Shown: positions 33,547 to 43,113, counted from the stretch's first letter. The stretch is 64,000 nt of DNA from WRMS01 sp038562165 (GCA_038562165.1 JBCFAO010000009.1:33082-97081); one strand, 5' to 3'. Notes: generated by a model from the sequence alone, not told the origin. Program-made: numbers and translations.

Positions 33547-35136
33547 TTACCAGCTGAGTTTTGTAGCGGCAACTAATTTGTCGTATACTTCCGTATTTTC
33601 ATAAGCGCCGTTAAACAACTCTGATCCTGCTCCCGTTGCGTATACCGGCACGGGAACTCCCGTATGCCAATAGGATGTCCAGCCTATACCCGCTTTGTTG
33701 TTCAAAATATGGGTTAAGGTTACGGAAAGGGGATTATATCCGCCGTAGAGTAAATCCGTTTCTTCGTTATCGGCAGGCTCCGCTGCCATTGTTTCGGCAA
33801 AGGCTGCTTTAAGCTTTTCTACCTCCCGGTCGGATAACTCCAAAGTCATATAGCTTGGTTCCCCGGGGCGGCTGATATCGTCTATGGTATTGTTAACAAG
33901 ACCGAAGTTTTCCGTGATCACCGGCATCACATCGGCAAAGGTCAGCTTGGGATTCTTGGCGGTCATCTCATCCAGTAAAGCATCAAAGGCCACATAGGAT
34001 ATTTTTTGGTTTTCCAAAAGATGAAAGGCGGTATCGTAATTAGTGGTTGCCTGTCCAATGGTCATGCCGCCGGTTTCATGATCTCCCGTAACGATAATCA
34101 GAGTCTCTTCCGGGTGCTTTTTCGCAAAATCTAAAGCTACCTGAACAGCTTCTTCAAGGGCGATAACGTCGCCGATATTAGCTTTGGCGTCATTGGCATG
34201 GCCGGCCCAGTCGATTTTTCCTGATTCGGCCATCATGAAGAAGCCTTTTTCGTTGTCAAGAACCTCGATGCCCTTTTTGACGAAATCTGCCAGAGTTAAG
34301 TCTCCCGGCTTGTTATCGATGGCGTAGGGCATGGCGCCGCTGTCTTGAACCACGGGAGTCACCGCATAGACTTTACCGGAGTTGCTGTTGAGGGCTAAAA
34401 TATCTTCTTTGGTTTTTACTACTTTATAGCCTTTTTCCTCCATGACCTTGTAGGCGTCCTTTTGATCCTTATCCTTGCCGGTAGGCTGGTTGATGGTGCC
34501 GCCGCCGAAGAAATCGAAGCCGGAGTTGGCCATTTGCAGAGCAATATCATAATAGTCGTTTCTGGAAGCTACGTGAGCATAGTAAGCCGCCGGCGTGGCG
34601 TGGTTGATGGTTACATTCGAGATAATGCCGATTTTCATGCCTTTTTCTGCTTTAAGTCTTTCAGCGATAGTTTTGGGGATGGGGCTGCCCTCCACATTTG
34701 CCGGTTTGTTGCCGGATTTATCGCCCGCCGGCTTCAGGCCGATGGTGCCGCTCCAGGTCTTAAAGCCTGAAGAAAGGGAAGTGGCTGTGGAGGCCGAGTC
34801 GGGAGCAAAGGAGGTGGCGTCCTGGGTGGTTTGGTAGCCGACTGCCTCAAAGCTTTGGAAATTCATTTTATCCAAAGCCATTTGGTTATGTTTGTTGGTG
34901 CCGCCGTATATTTGGGCTGAATTTACTTGTACGGCCGCCATGCCGTCGCCGATAAACATAAAGATGTATTTGGGGGTTTTAGTTACTTGTACCGCTGCGC
35001 TTGTTGCCTGTGTCACTGCGGCTTGGGCCGGCAATAAGTCCGCGGCCGGCGAGAATGCTGCGAAAACCGATATCGCCAGTATTACGCTCAACAAAGCCGC
35101 TAATGGTTTCTTTGACGACATTAAGCTTTTTAACAT
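33547..35136 (-). CDS. Alkaline phosphatase (PhoA family), secreted
   Basis: 529 residues. A signal peptide (hydrophobic about 12-35, cleavage near AQAA) leads to the mature enzyme. Metal and catalytic motifs: FIGDGM (Asp63-Gly-Asp-type site), nucleophile Ser114 in APDSASTATSL, MAESGKIDWAGHAND, TGDHETGG and the late His in WTSYWHTGVPVPVYATG. ATG at 35136 follows GGAGGGACAGTC. It releases phosphate from organic esters outside the cell. No Pho box can be identified with confidence. Slightly longer than E. coli PhoA and typical for Gram-positive homologues. Confidence 0.93.
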   Translation of the reverse strand: MLKSLMSSKKPLAALLSVILAISVFAAFSPAADLLPAQAAVTQATSAAVQVTKTPKYIFMFIGDGMAAVQVNSAQIYGGTNKHNQMALDKMNFQSFEAVGYQTTQDATSFAPDSASTATSLSSGFKTWSGTIGLKPAGDKSGNKPANVEGSPIPKTIAERLKAEKGMKIGIISNVTINHATPAAYYAHVASRNDYYDIALQMANSGFDFFGGGTINQPTGKDKDQKDAYKVMEEKGYKVVKTKEDILALNSNSGKVYAVTPVVQDSGAMPYAIDNKPGDLTLADFVKKGIEVLDNEKGFFMMAESGKIDWAGHANDAKANIGDVIALEEAVQVALDFAKKHPEETLIIVTGDHETGGMTIGQATTNYDTAFHLLENQKISYVAFDALLDEMTAKNPKLTFADVMPVITENFGLVNNTIDDISRPGEPSYMTLELSDREVEKLKAAFAETMAAEPADNEETDLLYGGYNPLSVTLTHILNNKAGIGWTSYWHTGVPVPVYATGAGSELFNGAYENTEVYDKLVAATKLSW

Positions 35137-35259
35137 GACTGTCCCTCCAATATATTTTATATTCCAGGACGAATTATATAGATGGAAAGTAAAATACCAA
35201 TCAAGCCGATGTATTGATTGTGTTAAAAAAAAGAAAAGTTAAAGCCTTTCAAATCTTTA

Positions 35260-35318
35260 TTGACAAATAAAAACTTGAATGTTAAATTGATAGTAATGCT
35301 ATCGATAGTAGTACTATC
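35260..35318 (+). promoter_or_regulatory. Promoter and two tandem operators for the TetR-ABC operon
   Basis: TTGACA (35260-35265) and TAAATT (35283-35288) with a 17-bp spacer. Immediately downstream are two adjacent 15-bp palindromes, GATAGTAATGCTATC (35289-35303) and GATAGTAGTACTATC (35304-35318), both GATAG-N5-CTATC. The placement suits autorepression by the TetR protein. Confidence 0.75.
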
Positions 35319-35337
35319 ACATTGCAAGGAGGTTATT

Positions 35338-35967
35338 ATGGCAAAGCCCGACGCCAGTATTGAGCCGCGGATTTTGGAATGCGCCAAAAAGGAATTTTTG
35401 TTATGCGGTTATGAAAAAGCTTCTACTAATGTGATTTGTAAAAACGCCGGGGTAACCTCGGGAGCATTATATAAAAGATACTCCGGAAAAGACGATTTGT
35501 TTTGCGCATTGGTTTCCCCGGTGGCTGATCAATTTAAAGATTTAGTTAAAAAGAGAAATGACAACTTTCATGCATTGGATCAGCATGAACAAGAAGAAGC
35601 TGCCCTTGGTCCTAAGTCCCAGGCAGCGGTTTTCATTGATCATGTCTATAAGCATTTTGATGTTTTCAAGCTGTTGATAGACTGTGCCAAGGGTTCTTCC
35701 TATGAGAATTATCTTCACAAGTTGGTGGATATCCTGGTGGACGCCACCGTGCGGTTTATGAAGGAATCCGGCCACAGGGCCGTTATTTATGGAAAAACCG
35801 CAACTCCCCAGATCATTCACATCCTGGTCAGTTCTTACCTGAGCGGTCTTTTTGAGCCGGTTACCCATAATATGAGCCGTGAGGAGGCTTGCCTCTACGC
35901 CGAACAGCTCCAATACTTTTTTAACATTGGCTGGGCGGATATTCTCCATCTGGACATTAAAGAATAA
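35338..35967 (+). CDS. TetR-family transcriptional regulator
   Basis: 209 residues from the ATG at 35338, which follows AAGGAGGTTATT. The frame from 35260 runs through the promoter and is rejected. The N-terminal helix-turn-helix reads RILECAKKEFLLCGYEKASTNVICKNAGVTSGALYKRYSGKDDL. The C-terminal ligand domain is unremarkable. It should control itself and the two ABC half-transporters downstream through the GATAG-N5-CTATC operators. Confidence 0.92.
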   Translation: MAKPDASIEPRILECAKKEFLLCGYEKASTNVICKNAGVTSGALYKRYSGKDDLFCALVSPVADQFKDLVKKRNDNFHALDQHEQEEAALGPKSQAAVFIDHVYKHFDVFKLLIDCAKGSSYENYLHKLVDILVDATVRFMKESGHRAVIYGKTATPQIIHILVSSYLSGLFEPVTHNMSREEACLYAEQLQYFFNIGWADILHLDIKE

Positions 35968-35999
35968 ATGCCAAAAATGGCCTTTATTTTTTAGCCTAA

Positions 36000-36017
36000 G
36001 GTTAGCATTAGCTAACC
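36000..36017 (+). promoter_or_regulatory. 18-bp inverted repeat between TetR and ABC genes
   Basis: GGTTAGC-ATTA-GCTAACC is a perfect inverted repeat followed by AAAAAAGG. No T-run, so not a terminator in this direction. It may be an RNA hairpin or an operator. Confidence 0.4.
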
Positions 36018-36078
36018 AAAAAAGGCAAAAAAGAAGCAGCAAAAGCTAAAGAATAAGAAGAAATCAGGTGGTTGTTAT

Positions 36079-37866
36079 ATGCGGGATTCAAAATTAAAGA
36101 GTGTCATCCTATTTTTGAAAGGCCATATCGGCCCCTATAAGGGAAGATATATTACCAGCATCATCTTTGCCATTATCAGCGTGGCGGCAGGCGTAGCGCC
36201 CTATTGGCTTATCGGGGAGCTGATCAAAGGGTTTACGGCTGGGAAACGGGAAATGGCATACTATGCTGCCCTATTGATTGCCATGGCAGCTTCCTGGGCA
36301 GTACATTCCCTATGTCACGCCATATCCACTACCCTTAGTCACAAAACGGCCTTTCAACTGATTGCCGATGTGCGAAAGGAGCTGGCCGGCAAGCTGACCA
36401 GATTGCCGTTGGGCTATATGCTGAACCAGCCCTCCGGGGGAGTGAAAAGCACTTTTGTTGAAAAAGCCAGCGCCATGGAACCGCCCATAGCCCATTTGGT
36501 GCCCGAGGGAACCTCGGCAATCCTGTTGCCCCTGCTGATTATGGGCTACATGTTTGCTTTGGATTGGCGGATGGCCCTGCTTTGCCTACTGCTGCTTCCC
36601 ACGGCCTATGTTTTTGCCATGAATGCCTATAGAAAAACGGCCAGCCGTTTCTCCTTGTATATCAAGAAAAACAAGGAATTAAACGATGTGGCGGTGGAGT
36701 ATATTCACGGAATTAAAGTGATCAAGGTGTTTCGCCAAACCTCCAGTCAATACGCCCGGTTTCGCCAGGCGGCCCGGGAAGCGGCCCAATCGGCCATTCA
36801 ATGGATGAGAGAAACGGCTGTGCCCTTCGGCTTTTTTTCCAGTATAATGCCGGCGGCTTTGTTAACTCTGCTTCCCGGGGGGCTGTACTTTATGCGGCAG
36901 GGAACCCTCAGTCTGGAGAACTTTTTGCTGATCGTCATACTGGCCATGGGCATTCGTATTCCCCTGACCCGCATCGGCAATCTGGGAGAAGTCTACAGCC
37001 AAATGGCTTTGAATATGGAGAGCATTGTCAGCTTGCTGCAGGCCCCTGAGCTGGAGCGGCCTGATCAACTGAGCCGACCGATTGCCAATTATAGGATTGA
37101 ATATTCCCATGTCAGCTTTTCCTATGCCCTTGCCGGCGAAAAGGGAGCGGAAACCCGGGCAAAAGAGGAAGCTCTGCAAGATGTCTGCTTTGTCATTGAA
37201 GAAGGAGAAAAGGTGGCCCTGGTAGGGCCCTCCGGCAGCGGCAAGTCTACGATAGCCAGATTGCTGGCTTCCTTTTGGGATGTTTCCGGCGGGCAAATCA
37301 CCATCGGCGGCGTGGACGTGAAAGATATCCCCTTGGAAAGGCTGAATAAAATGATTGCCTACGTGACCCAGGATACCTATCTTTTTGCCGGAACGGTACG
37401 GGATAATATCCGCATGGGCAATCCCGCCGCCACGGACCAGCAGGTGGAGGCAGCGGCGAGAGAATCGGGCTGCGAGGAATTTATTTTAAATCTGGAGCAG
37501 GGCTATGATACTCCGGTGGGCGGAGCGGGAGCCCATTTGTCCGGCGGCGAAAAGCAAAGGATTGCCTTGGCCCGGACCATGCTGAAGGACAGTCCCATTG
37601 TGATTTTGGATGAGGCCACCGCTTATATGGATCCGGAAAACGAAGCCGTGCTGGGCAAGGCTATCTCCAAATTATTAAAGGATAAAACGGTGATCGTCAT
37701 CGCCCACAGGCTGTCCACGATTATCCATTGCAATCCGATCTTATTAATCTACAAGGGACAATTAGAGAGTTGCGGAAAGCATGAGGTCTTATTGACAAAA
37801 TCCCCCCTTTACGCTTCTATGTGGCAGGCTCACCTGCATAGCCGAAGAATGGAGCAAACAGTATGA
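36079..37866 (+). CDS. ABC transporter half-transporter (fused membrane and ATPase), first of a pair
   Basis: 595 residues: six transmembrane segments (about 20-300) followed by an ABC domain with Walker A GPSGSGKST, signature LSGGEKQR, Walker B IVILDEAT and switch His in IAHRLST. Such adjacent pairs act as heterodimers. Close relatives in Clostridia resemble the YbtP/YbtQ and IrtA/IrtB siderophore-related pairs as well as drug exporters. The start at 36079 has AGGTGG upstream. It overlaps the second gene by four bases. Under TetR control, so export of a toxic compound or handling of a metal chelate are both possible. Confidence 0.88.
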   Translation: MRDSKLKSVILFLKGHIGPYKGRYITSIIFAIISVAAGVAPYWLIGELIKGFTAGKREMAYYAALLIAMAASWAVHSLCHAISTTLSHKTAFQLIADVRKELAGKLTRLPLGYMLNQPSGGVKSTFVEKASAMEPPIAHLVPEGTSAILLPLLIMGYMFALDWRMALLCLLLLPTAYVFAMNAYRKTASRFSLYIKKNKELNDVAVEYIHGIKVIKVFRQTSSQYARFRQAAREAAQSAIQWMRETAVPFGFFSSIMPAALLTLLPGGLYFMRQGTLSLENFLLIVILAMGIRIPLTRIGNLGEVYSQMALNMESIVSLLQAPELERPDQLSRPIANYRIEYSHVSFSYALAGEKGAETRAKEEALQDVCFVIEEGEKVALVGPSGSGKSTIARLLASFWDVSGGQITIGGVDVKDIPLERLNKMIAYVTQDTYLFAGTVRDNIRMGNPAATDQQVEAAARESGCEEFILNLEQGYDTPVGGAGAHLSGGEKQRIALARTMLKDSPIVILDEATAYMDPENEAVLGKAISKLLKDKTVIVIAHRLSTIIHCNPILLIYKGQLESCGKHEVLLTKSPLYASMWQAHLHSRRMEQTV

Positions 37867-39593
37867 AAAAAATAATTCAGGATTATTTTATCTTAATGGA
37901 AAAGTATAAAAAGCACTTTAACCGGGCCCTGACTTTCGCCATAATTAGGGGTCTCTTTGATGCGGTGCAAATTGCGGCCTTATATTTGGGGCTGCGGGAT
38001 GTTTTCACTTCAGGGATCAGCGCCATTACCATTTGGCGCAGCTTGGGCTTGCTCTTGATCAGCGTAACCGGCGCCGCTCTGACCTCGGCCTATGCCAATA
38101 TCCAGAAGACCAACTTCGGCTATCATGGCGGCGCAGAAGCCCGTATGCGGATTGCCGGGCATTTGCAGTCTATCGGCATGGGCTATTTTAACGAAAACTC
38201 TCTTGGCCATGTCAGCGCTACGGCCACAACCAGCGTCCAGTTGATTCAGGAGGCGGGCACCACCATTGTTTACTCTTTCCTGGAAGGCTTAATCAGTTCC
38301 CTGATCATCAGCCTGATGATATTGCTGTTTAATTGGAAAATTGGTTTAACTGCCCTATTGGGGGTGCTGCTCTTTTTTTCCACTATTTCCTGGATGCAAA
38401 GAAGGGCCCTGCGCCATACCGACGACTACAGCAGGATTGAAAGTGAGCTGGTCTCCACGGTACTGGAATTTATTCAGGGCCTGCCGGTGGTGAAATCCTT
38501 CAACCGGGACCGGGTTGAAAGCGATGCATTGCAGAAAAACATCCAAACCCACAGCGATCTCATCTATCAAATGGAGCGGGACTGGATTCCCGTGGCGGCT
38601 CTGCAAAAAACCATTCTTGGCTGTACCGGGGTGGCTATTGTGGCGGTGGCCTTAGTGCTTGCCTTGATGGGCCAATTGCAGGTCTATGAAATGCTGACGG
38701 CCATGGTCACCTCCTGGATGATCTTCCTGCCCTTGGAAATGGCCGGACAATTTGCCTTTCTGCTTCGGCAATTAGGCAACAACCAGCACAAGGTTCAGGA
38801 GATTTTGGCAATTCCCGCATTAGACGAAAAGAGCACCGGAAAAACTACAAATGAAAATGGCATAGTCTTTTCCCATGTGTCTTTCTCCTACGAAGCCCGG
38901 CCCATTTTAAAAGATGTAAGCTTTGCTGTGCCGGAGAAAACCACCACCGCCATTGTGGGCCCCTCGGGCAGCGGCAAGACCACAATAAATAACCTGCTGG
39001 CCCGCTTTTGGGATGTGGACCAAGGCAGCATCACCATTGGGGGCGTAGATATTCGAGACTATAGCCTGGATGAATTGATGAAAAAAATCAGTATTGTCTT
39101 TCAGGATGTCTATCTGTTCAATGACACCATTGCCAACAATATCCGGTTCGGGCGGCCGGAGGCCACAATGGCAGAGGTAAAAGCAGCGGCGGAAAAAGCT
39201 TGCTGTCACGAATTTATTGAGGCCATGGCCCAAGGCTATGAAACCATAGTGGGAGAAAGGGGGGCCACCCTCTCCGGCGGAGAAAAACAAAGAATCTCAA
39301 TTGCCCGCTGCCTGATTAAGGATGCGCCAATCATTTTATTGGACGAAGCTACGGCCAATGTGGACCCTGAGAATGAAGAAAAACTCAAGAGGGCTATCGA
39401 TGCCCTGCTCCATGAAAAGACGGTGGTCATGATCGCCCACCGGCTGAAAACCGTGGAGCAGGCGGATCAGATTATTACCCTGGCCGATGGTCAGGTCAAG
39501 CAACGGGGCACCCATCAGATCCTGGCCGGGGAAACCGGGATTTATCGTGATTTTCTGAATGCCCGCTATGAAGCGCTAAACTGGAGCCTTTAG
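37863..39593 (+). CDS. ABC transporter half-transporter, second of a pair
   Basis: 576 residues with six transmembrane segments and an ABC domain: Walker A GPSGSGKTT, Q-loop SIVFQDVYLF, signature LSGGEKQR, Walker B IILLDEAT, switch His MIAHRLKT. ATG overlaps the previous stop (ATGA). Both subunits have complete Walker and signature motifs, so both ATP sites could be active. Confidence 0.88.
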   Translation: MKKIIQDYFILMEKYKKHFNRALTFAIIRGLFDAVQIAALYLGLRDVFTSGISAITIWRSLGLLLISVTGAALTSAYANIQKTNFGYHGGAEARMRIAGHLQSIGMGYFNENSLGHVSATATTSVQLIQEAGTTIVYSFLEGLISSLIISLMILLFNWKIGLTALLGVLLFFSTISWMQRRALRHTDDYSRIESELVSTVLEFIQGLPVVKSFNRDRVESDALQKNIQTHSDLIYQMERDWIPVAALQKTILGCTGVAIVAVALVLALMGQLQVYEMLTAMVTSWMIFLPLEMAGQFAFLLRQLGNNQHKVQEILAIPALDEKSTGKTTNENGIVFSHVSFSYEARPILKDVSFAVPEKTTTAIVGPSGSGKTTINNLLARFWDVDQGSITIGGVDIRDYSLDELMKKISIVFQDVYLFNDTIANNIRFGRPEATMAEVKAAAEKACCHEFIEAMAQGYETIVGERGATLSGGEKQRISIARCLIKDAPIILLDEATANVDPENEEKLKRAIDALLHEKTVVMIAHRLKTVEQADQIITLADGQVKQRGTHQILAGETGIYRDFLNARYEALNWSL

Positions 39594-39683
39594 ATGCGGA
39601 ATTTCATATTAAGGAAAGTAGGGGAATGCTTGCTGACCCTTTTTATTGTAACCGTGATTTACCGGTGTGCCTTGCTTTTTTGA
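39594..39683 (+). pseudogene. Remnant of a DppB/NikB-type ABC permease start
   Basis: Directly after the ABC stop, an ATG opens a 29-codon frame MRNFILRKVGECLLTLFIVTV... ending in TGA. The beginning FILRK...LLTLFIVTVI matches the conserved N-terminal helix of peptide/nickel ABC permeases of the DppB/NikB type. The remaining 280 or so residues are absent. It looks like a leftover of a deleted peptide or nickel importer operon once downstream of the ABC pair. Confidence 0.5.
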
Positions 39684-39809
39684 TGTGACACAGCTTAAGG
39701 CAAAGTAAGCCTTGCTGGCGGCTCTCTTAAGGGGCCGCTTTTTCTTGCCTTGCATAATATCAATATTTTGATAAAATATGAATATGATATAGCAGAGGAG
39801 GGATTAATC

Positions 39810-40082
39810 ATGGCAGTTATCAGGCCAAGTTCAGATCTAAGAAATAAATACAATGAGATTTCGGAGTTCTGCCGTACCTATAATGAGCCGGTGTTTATCA
39901 CCAAAAACGGAGCCGGTGATCTTGTTGTGCTTTCCAATGCGGAGTATGAGCGGCTGAGCGGAAAATATGAGTTGCATCGTATGCTGGACGAGGGATTAGC
40001 GGCTTTGAAGGAAGGGAAGACGAGAGCTGCCGCCGAGGTGTTTGGGGAGTTGGAAAAGCGGTTCGGCATCGAAGGGGAGTGA
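39810..40082 (+). CDS. Phd/YefM-type antitoxin
   Basis: 90 residues from the ATG at 39810 after AGAGGAGGGATTAATC. The frame open from 39750 is upstream of this site. The N-terminal half matches Phd/YefM: MAVIRPSSDLRNKYNEIS, PVFITKNGAGDLVVLSNAEYERL. The C-terminal half is the toxin-binding tail. Neutralises the toxin encoded six bases downstream and probably represses the pair. Confidence 0.92.
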   Translation: MAVIRPSSDLRNKYNEISEFCRTYNEPVFITKNGAGDLVVLSNAEYERLSGKYELHRMLDEGLAALKEGKTRAAAEVFGELEKRFGIEGE

Positions 40083-40088
40083 GCCGCA

Positions 40089-40415
40089 ATGGAATATACG
40101 GTAGAGATCACAAGACCTGCCGAACATGACCTTATCGGTATCTACACCTACATTGCCGATACGCTCAAGATGCCCTTAACGGCGAGGCAGGTTTATGCTT
40201 CCATTAAACAGGATATTATGACCCTTTCTACCATGCCGGAACGCCATCAGTTAATCGGCGAACCGCCATATGCAGAGCTTGGTGTGCGCATGCTGCTGGT
40301 TAAAAACTATATTGTTTTTTATATGGTGGACAAAGAGAACCCCACCGTCAGCATTCTCCGCATTCTATATAAGCGGCGGGAATGGCAGGGCATCATCGGT
40401 ACAGAGATAAAGTAG
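40089..40415 (+). CDS. RelE/ParE-family toxin
   Basis: 108 residues of the ParE/RelE fold: ITRPAEHDLIGIYTYIADTL at the N terminus, ARQVYASIKQDIMTLSTMPERH in the middle and VFYMVDKENPTVSILRILYKRREW at the end. Immediately follows its antitoxin. RelE-type members cut mRNA on the ribosome, and ParE-type inhibit gyrase. The helical N terminus fits ParE slightly better, but this is not decided. The 3' end overlaps the 3' end of the P-type ATPase gene on the other strand by 23 bases. Confidence 0.9.
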   Translation: MEYTVEITRPAEHDLIGIYTYIADTLKMPLTARQVYASIKQDIMTLSTMPERHQLIGEPPYAELGVRMLLVKNYIVFYMVDKENPTVSILRILYKRREWQGIIGTEIK

Positions 40416-42306
40416 GGGAGGAGTCGTTCTGCTTTTCCTCAATAAACTTGCGGTCATAGAGCAGGGCGGCAATCAGCACCACGAATATGGAGCCCGCGTT
40501 ATGGACAAGGGCGCCGGTGGTGGGGGTCAAAACTCCGGCAATAGAAAGAGAGATAGCAACGAAGTTGATACAAAGGGACAGGCCGATACTTAATTTTATG
40601 GTTTTAACCGCCCCATTGGACAGCCGTTTAAGGTAAGGGATTTTGCTGATGTCATCGCCCATTAAGGCAATATCCGCGGCGTCAACGGCGATGTCGCTTC
40701 CCATGGTGCCCATGGCAACGCTGACATTAGCGGTTTTGAGGGCCGGCGCATCGTTGACGCCGTCGCCAACCATACAGATATTGCGGCCTGTCTCTTGTAA
40801 TTTCCGGATTTCTTCTACCTTTTGGGCAGGAAGCATTTCGGCATGAATATCCTCAATCCCCACCTGATCTGCAAAATAGCGGGCTGTTTCTGTATGGTCG
40901 CCGGTGAGCAACACCACCCTTGTACGGGCTTCTTTCAACTCCCGCACCATGTCTTTCGCCGTGCTGCGCAAGGTGTCCGACAGAGTAATTGCCCCCAGCA
41001 ATTGGCTTTGCCTTGCAACGAGGACCACAGCCTTGCCTTGGTTGCGGAACCTGCTTAATGTGGTATTTACCCCTTCATTAATAGGTATCTGATGTTCCTT
41101 CATAAAATCCAGATTACCGGATAATAGCGGCTGCCCGTCAACATAGGCCTTAATTCCTTTGCCCGGTATCATCTGAAAATCATTGACCGGCAGGAGCTCC
41201 GCTTGCTGCTCTTTCGCAAGGGAAGTTATGGCCTTGGCCAGAGGGTGTTCGGAATAGCTTTCAGCAGAAGCCGTCAGCCGCAATAATTGATGTTCATCTA
41301 TATCGGCAGTAAAAGGATATAGGTCTGTGACAATAAGATTGCCATTGGTAAGCGTTCCTGTTTTATCAAAGGCAATAGTGTCCACCTTGCCCATGCGCTC
41401 CAGCGCATCTCCAGACTTGATGATAACGCCGTATTTTGTTGCCTGGCCGATAGCCGCCATCACCGCCGTGGGGGTAGCCAGTACCAAAGCGCAGGGACAG
41501 AACACCACAAGGACAGTAACGGCACGGACAATATTATTTGTAGCAAACCCCGTGATAATTGCAATCAGCAAGGCAACCGGCACAAGCCAGGTGGCCCATT
41601 TGTCGGCAATTCGTTCCATAGGGGCTTTCTTGCTTTCGGCGTCCTCCACCATACGGATGAGCTTTTGCAGGGAACTGTCCTCCCCAACCCGCATGGCCTT
41701 TATCTCAATGGCACCGAAGCGGTTGATTGTACCGCTGAAGACTTCATCGCCCACGGTCCTGTCAATGGGCAGGGATTCACCGGTCATCACCGCCTGGTCT
41801 ATGGAGGTATTGCCGCTTATGATTACACCCTCCACCGGAACCGTTTCGCCGGGAAGTATACGCAAGATATCGTTTATTCGGATTTCCTCAGGCCCTATGA
41901 TTTCCTCCCGGTTATTGATAATGCGCCGGCCCTGTTGGGGAGCAAGGCTGATCAGTTTTCTCAATCCCTTTTTGGCCCTCTCGGCAGTTTTGTCTTCCAA
42001 TATGGCGCCAATGGCCATAATAAAAGCAACTTCCCCCGCCGCAAAAATGTCTCCAATAGCAATGGCGGCAAGCATGGCAATGGAGATCAGCAGGGCGGAG
42101 GATATTTTTTTCATGCCCGGATTGTGAAGGATGCGCCATACAGAGAGGTAAACAAGAGGAATACCGCAGATAAGGATGGCCACCCAGGCCGGGTCAACGG
42201 GAAAGGCCCTATCAGTGAGCATAAGTATAAGGCTTGCCACGAGAAACAGGCCGCCAATAATAGTCATGAGCACACCGGACAAAAAATCGTTTATGCGTTT
42301 CAGCAT
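40393..42306 (-). CDS. Heavy-metal translocating P1B-type ATPase
   Basis: 637 residues from the ATG at 42306, preceded by GCAAGGAGGTTTTAAAT. The frame from 42333 includes that site. Motifs: TGES (175-178), metal-binding CPC (270-272), phosphorylation Asp314 in DKTGT, SEHPLAKA, MVGDGVNDAPAL. There is no N-terminal HMA metal-binding domain or His-rich tail, so the protein starts directly with the first membrane helix. CPC with this layout fits Cd/Zn/Pb or Cu export, and the metal is not certain. Divergent from a TetR gene, which may regulate it. Confidence 0.92.
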   Translation of the reverse strand: MLKRINDFLSGVLMTIIGGLFLVASLILMLTDRAFPVDPAWVAILICGIPLVYLSVWRILHNPGMKKISSALLISIAMLAAIAIGDIFAAGEVAFIMAIGAILEDKTAERAKKGLRKLISLAPQQGRRIINNREEIIGPEEIRINDILRILPGETVPVEGVIISGNTSIDQAVMTGESLPIDRTVGDEVFSGTINRFGAIEIKAMRVGEDSSLQKLIRMVEDAESKKAPMERIADKWATWLVPVALLIAIITGFATNNIVRAVTVLVVFCPCALVLATPTAVMAAIGQATKYGVIIKSGDALERMGKVDTIAFDKTGTLTNGNLIVTDLYPFTADIDEHQLLRLTASAESYSEHPLAKAITSLAKEQQAELLPVNDFQMIPGKGIKAYVDGQPLLSGNLDFMKEHQIPINEGVNTTLSRFRNQGKAVVLVARQSQLLGAITLSDTLRSTAKDMVRELKEARTRVVLLTGDHTETARYFADQVGIEDIHAEMLPAQKVEEIRKLQETGRNICMVGDGVNDAPALKTANVSVAMGTMGSDIAVDAADIALMGDDISKIPYLKRLSNGAVKTIKLSIGLSLCINFVAISLSIAGVLTPTTGALVHNAGSIFVVLIAALLYDRKFIEEKQNDSSPTLSLYR

Positions 42307-42392
42307 ATTTAAAACCTCCTTGCAAACAACCACTTGCTGTTTTTCCCAAGCGGCAGTACAATCTATTTCATAAAGAACATTTTGTTTCTTTG

Positions 42393-42421
42393 ATTATAGA
42401 TTGGGCTATGGCTTGCAGCAA
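42393..42421 (-). promoter_or_regulatory. Promoter of the P-type ATPase gene
   Basis: Minus-strand TTGCTG (42421-42416), 17-bp spacer, TATAAT (42398-42393), about 90 bp before the ATPase start. Confidence 0.55.
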
Positions 42422-42490
42422 CGGATAATTTTGACGAATTGTTTGCTACGGCACAGTTGAGGCTGTTTTGTTCGGGAGGTTATGCGAACT

Positions 42491-43057
42491 ATGATGGATA
42501 GGCGGCAGCAGAAAACAAGAACCGCAATCTTTGAAGGGTTTGGGAGATTGCTCTCCTCAAAGAGCTATTCCAAGATCACCGTTCAGGATATTATTGATGA
42601 AGCGAATGTGGGAAGAACCACGTTTTATGCCCATTTTGAAACGAAGGACCAGTTGTTAAAGGAACTGTGCAGCGACTTGTTCTCTCACGTTTTCTCAGAG
42701 AATCTGAGTGCGGAAAGCACCCATGATTTTTCGATGAAAACGGGGAATCCCCAGGCAATGATCACCCATATCCTGTACCATTTGCTTGACAATAAGCAAA
42801 ATATTATCGGTATTTTGACCGGCGATAGCGGCGAGCTGTTTTTAGGCTTTTTTAAACAATATCTGAATGAGCTAATGGCAACCCGGCTGCTGGGGGATAC
42901 CGTATCCTACGGCAAGAATATCCCCTATGATTTTCTCGTCAATCACATATCCAGCAGCTTTGTGGGTATGGTGCAATGGTGGATTAAAAACCGCTTGAAG
43001 AAAACGCCGGAGGAGCTGGCTGATTACTTTATGGAAGTTATTGAACCGGTAGTTTAG
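42491..43057 (+). CDS. TetR-family transcriptional regulator
   Basis: 188 residues from 42491. The frame begins at 42482, but that ATG is only two bases after GGGAGG, while the ATGs at 42491 and 42494 have a better distance. Helix-turn-helix: TRTAIFEGFGRLLSSKSYSKITVQDIIDEANVGRTTFYAHFETKDQLL. The C-terminal half resembles the TetR_C_33/AcrR type. Diverges from the P-type ATPase and is followed by a terminator. It probably controls the ATPase or itself. Confidence 0.9.
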   Translation: MMDRRQQKTRTAIFEGFGRLLSSKSYSKITVQDIIDEANVGRTTFYAHFETKDQLLKELCSDLFSHVFSENLSAESTHDFSMKTGNPQAMITHILYHLLDNKQNIIGILTGDSGELFLGFFKQYLNELMATRLLGDTVSYGKNIPYDFLVNHISSSFVGMVQWWIKNRLKKTPEELADYFMEVIEPVV

Positions 43058-43070
43058 TTGCCATAAATAA

Positions 43071-43101
43071 AAAAACCATCTGTCAGTTGCAGATGGTTTT
43101 T
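43071..43101. terminator. Bidirectional terminator between TetR and the flavodoxin-fold gene
   Basis: AAAAACCATCTG pairs with CAGATGGTTTTT (12 bp) around a 7-nt loop, with T-runs on both strands. It serves the two convergent genes. Confidence 0.9.
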
Positions 43102-43113
43102 CGTTGATGAAAA

